Made by a program: the position numbers and the translations under genes
The notes under the pieces: generated by a model
The model's database searches: none
What the model was told of the DNA's origin: nothing
What the model saw: only the letters and a program-made list of their open reading frames with translations
Part shown: one piece after another, positions 63,287-64,000 of the stretch
Layout of the letters: every line of letters starts with the position of its first letter
How positions within the stretch are numbered: position 1 is the stretch's first letter
From: CAVSMC01 sp963798655
GTDB taxonomy: Bacteria; Pseudomonadota; Gammaproteobacteria; Burkholderiales; Casimicrobiaceae
Assembly (NCBI GenBank): GCA_963798655.1
Contig: CAWCUH010000003.1
Location: 186,001-250,000, forward strand
DNA length: 64,000 nucleotides
Reading direction: 5' to 3'

Positions 63287-63793
63287 TTGGTCCAGCGCGT
63301 GCCGGTAGTGTGCGAGCACCGATTCGTCGAAGCAGGCGAAGACGACCTCGGCGATCGACGTCGGCCGCTCGACGAACGCGCGCACCTCGAGCACCGCGAT
63401 GGCGACCGCCTCGGCGAGCGGATAGCCGAAGGCCCCGCAGCTGATCGCGGGGAATGCGATGCGCGCGATCGAGTGCGCGCTCGCGAGCTCGAGCGAGCGC
63501 CGGTAGCACGACGCGAGCAGCTGCGCTTCGCCGTGCGTTCCGCCGCGCCAGACCGGCCCGACCGTGTGGATTACATGTTGTGCGCGCAGGTTGTAGCCTG
63601 CGGTGATCTTCGCGTCGCCGGTCGCGCAGCCGCCGAGCGCCGCGCATTCGGCGCGAAGGCCGCGGCCGGCGGCACGGTGAATTGCGCCGTCGACGCCGCC
63701 TCCCCCGAGCAGTGTCTCGTTCGCGGCGTTGACGATCGCATCGACGGCGAGCGTCGTGATGTCGACGATGCGGGCATCGAGGCTTGCAGTCAT
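63242..63793 (-). CDS. Macrodomain protein (ADP-ribose/O-acetyl-ADP-ribose hydrolase type)
   Basis: 183 aa. Macrodomain signature: VDAIVNAANETLLGGGGVDG, then GDAKITAGYNLRAQHVIHTVGPVW and IAFPAISCGAFGYPLAEA. MacroD-type enzymes remove ADP-ribose or deacetylate O-acetyl-ADP-ribose. ATG 63793 matches the family start. The last dozen or so residues (about RGSECNSSLGSRTR) are encoded by the hairpin repeat, so its insertion has replaced the natural end. Convergent pncB makes NAD precursors, a loose functional link. Confidence 0.9.
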   Translation of the reverse strand: MTASLDARIVDITTLAVDAIVNAANETLLGGGGVDGAIHRAAGRGLRAECAALGGCATGDAKITAGYNLRAQHVIHTVGPVWRGGTHGEAQLLASCYRRSLELASAHSIARIAFPAISCGAFGYPLAEAVAIAVLEVRAFVERPTSIAEVVFACFDESVLAHYRHALDQRGSECNSSLGSRTR

Positions 63794-63894
63794 CGCTCGA
63801 TCGTAGCGCCGTTCGTCGGACCGCGCGACGCGTCGGCCGAGCAGAGCCGCGCGTTGCACTGACGCGGCGGCGGTTCTCGGTGTAAATTCGACGG

Positions 63895-64000
63895 ATGGCC
63901 ACGCCCGCATCCGCCGTCACGACCCCTGCGCCGGGTGCGCTCGCAGCATCGGCCGATCGGCGGCTGCGCCTCGAGGACATCCTCAAACTGATGGTCGCCG
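63895..64000 (+). CDS. N-terminus of a probable PilT/PilU type IV pilus ATPase (partial)
   Basis: Only the first 35 codons are in the window. After an Ala/Pro/Thr-rich leader the residues RLRLEDILKLMVA resemble the start of PilU/PilT retraction ATPases, in which a similar helix (LLKLMV) comes first. The gene runs off the end, so the assignment is tentative. Confidence 0.4.
   Translation, partial: MATPASAVTTPAPGALAASADRRLRLEDILKLMVA

Overview
The window is a GC-rich chromosome segment from a proteobacterium, most likely a betaproteobacterium near Burkholderiales. This rests on the obgE-proB and rppH neighbourhood, a DUF1841 gene beside nth and rsxB, a PrsK/PrsR/PrsT exosortase-A regulatory set, and a PEP-CTERM protein. 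No rRNA, tRNA or CRISPR was seen, and no complete transposon.

Bases 1-41,000 are one long surface-polysaccharide region of the exosortase A (XrtA)/PEP-CTERM type. It holds glycosyltransferases (18-1100, 11426-12682), a Wzx-like flippase (2014-3504), an exosortase-A-type O-glycosylation ligase (5270-6580), three SAM methyltransferases, an initiating sugar-phosphate transferase (29915-31297), the PrsK-PrsR-PrsT set (31442-37717) and the TviB/TviC pair, which in known pathways makes UDP-GalNAcA (37788-40165). The exosortase gene itself is not in the window. Between these lies an unusual concentration of amide- or peptide-bond-forming families. They are an asparagine-synthetase homologue whose glutaminase Cys is Ser, a FemAB-like GNAT, a Mur ligase fused to a complete peptidyl-tRNA hydrolase domain, a further FemAB-like GNAT plus two small GNATs, two sugar-transfer-type ATP-grasp proteins and a QueC-like PP-loop enzyme. 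A polysaccharide deacetylase and a secreted lyase-like protein lie among them. My inference is that this region makes a uronic-acid-containing exopolysaccharide decorated with amide-linked groups. A PEP-CTERM (THxN-like) protein at 27486 has a near-perfect sigma-54 promoter, matching the sigma-54 activator PrsR encoded in the same region.

Bases 40,155-49,150 hold a periplasmic quality-control group (lytic transglycosylase, two S1C proteases, a YdcF-like protein), then rppH, a Yip1 protein, and the operon ArnT-like transferase-obgE-proB, whose genes are joined by ATGA overlaps. Bases 49,170-50,380 are a small accessory island (Nudix remnant plus vapBC) bounded by imperfect inverted repeats. 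From 50,400 to the end is a housekeeping region: rpmE, rho (with a 119-bp tandem duplication over its 3' end), trxA, fdxA, two cytochromes c, DUF1841, nth, a TPR protein, rsxB, an acyltransferase, a LytS/LytTR two-component pair, a CDF transporter, corA, pncB, a macrodomain gene with a hairpin repeat at its 3' end, and the start of a probable PilT/PilU ATPase.

Seven otherwise well-preserved or recognisable genes are interrupted by single-base frameshifts: the lyase-like protein, one ATP-grasp, prsK, the lytic transglycosylase, one S1C protease, a Nudix gene and nth. Because nth and prsK are affected while their frames are otherwise clean, base-level assembly errors are at least as likely as real decay. 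Frame-dependent conclusions, including the gene fusion, should be read with that in mind.
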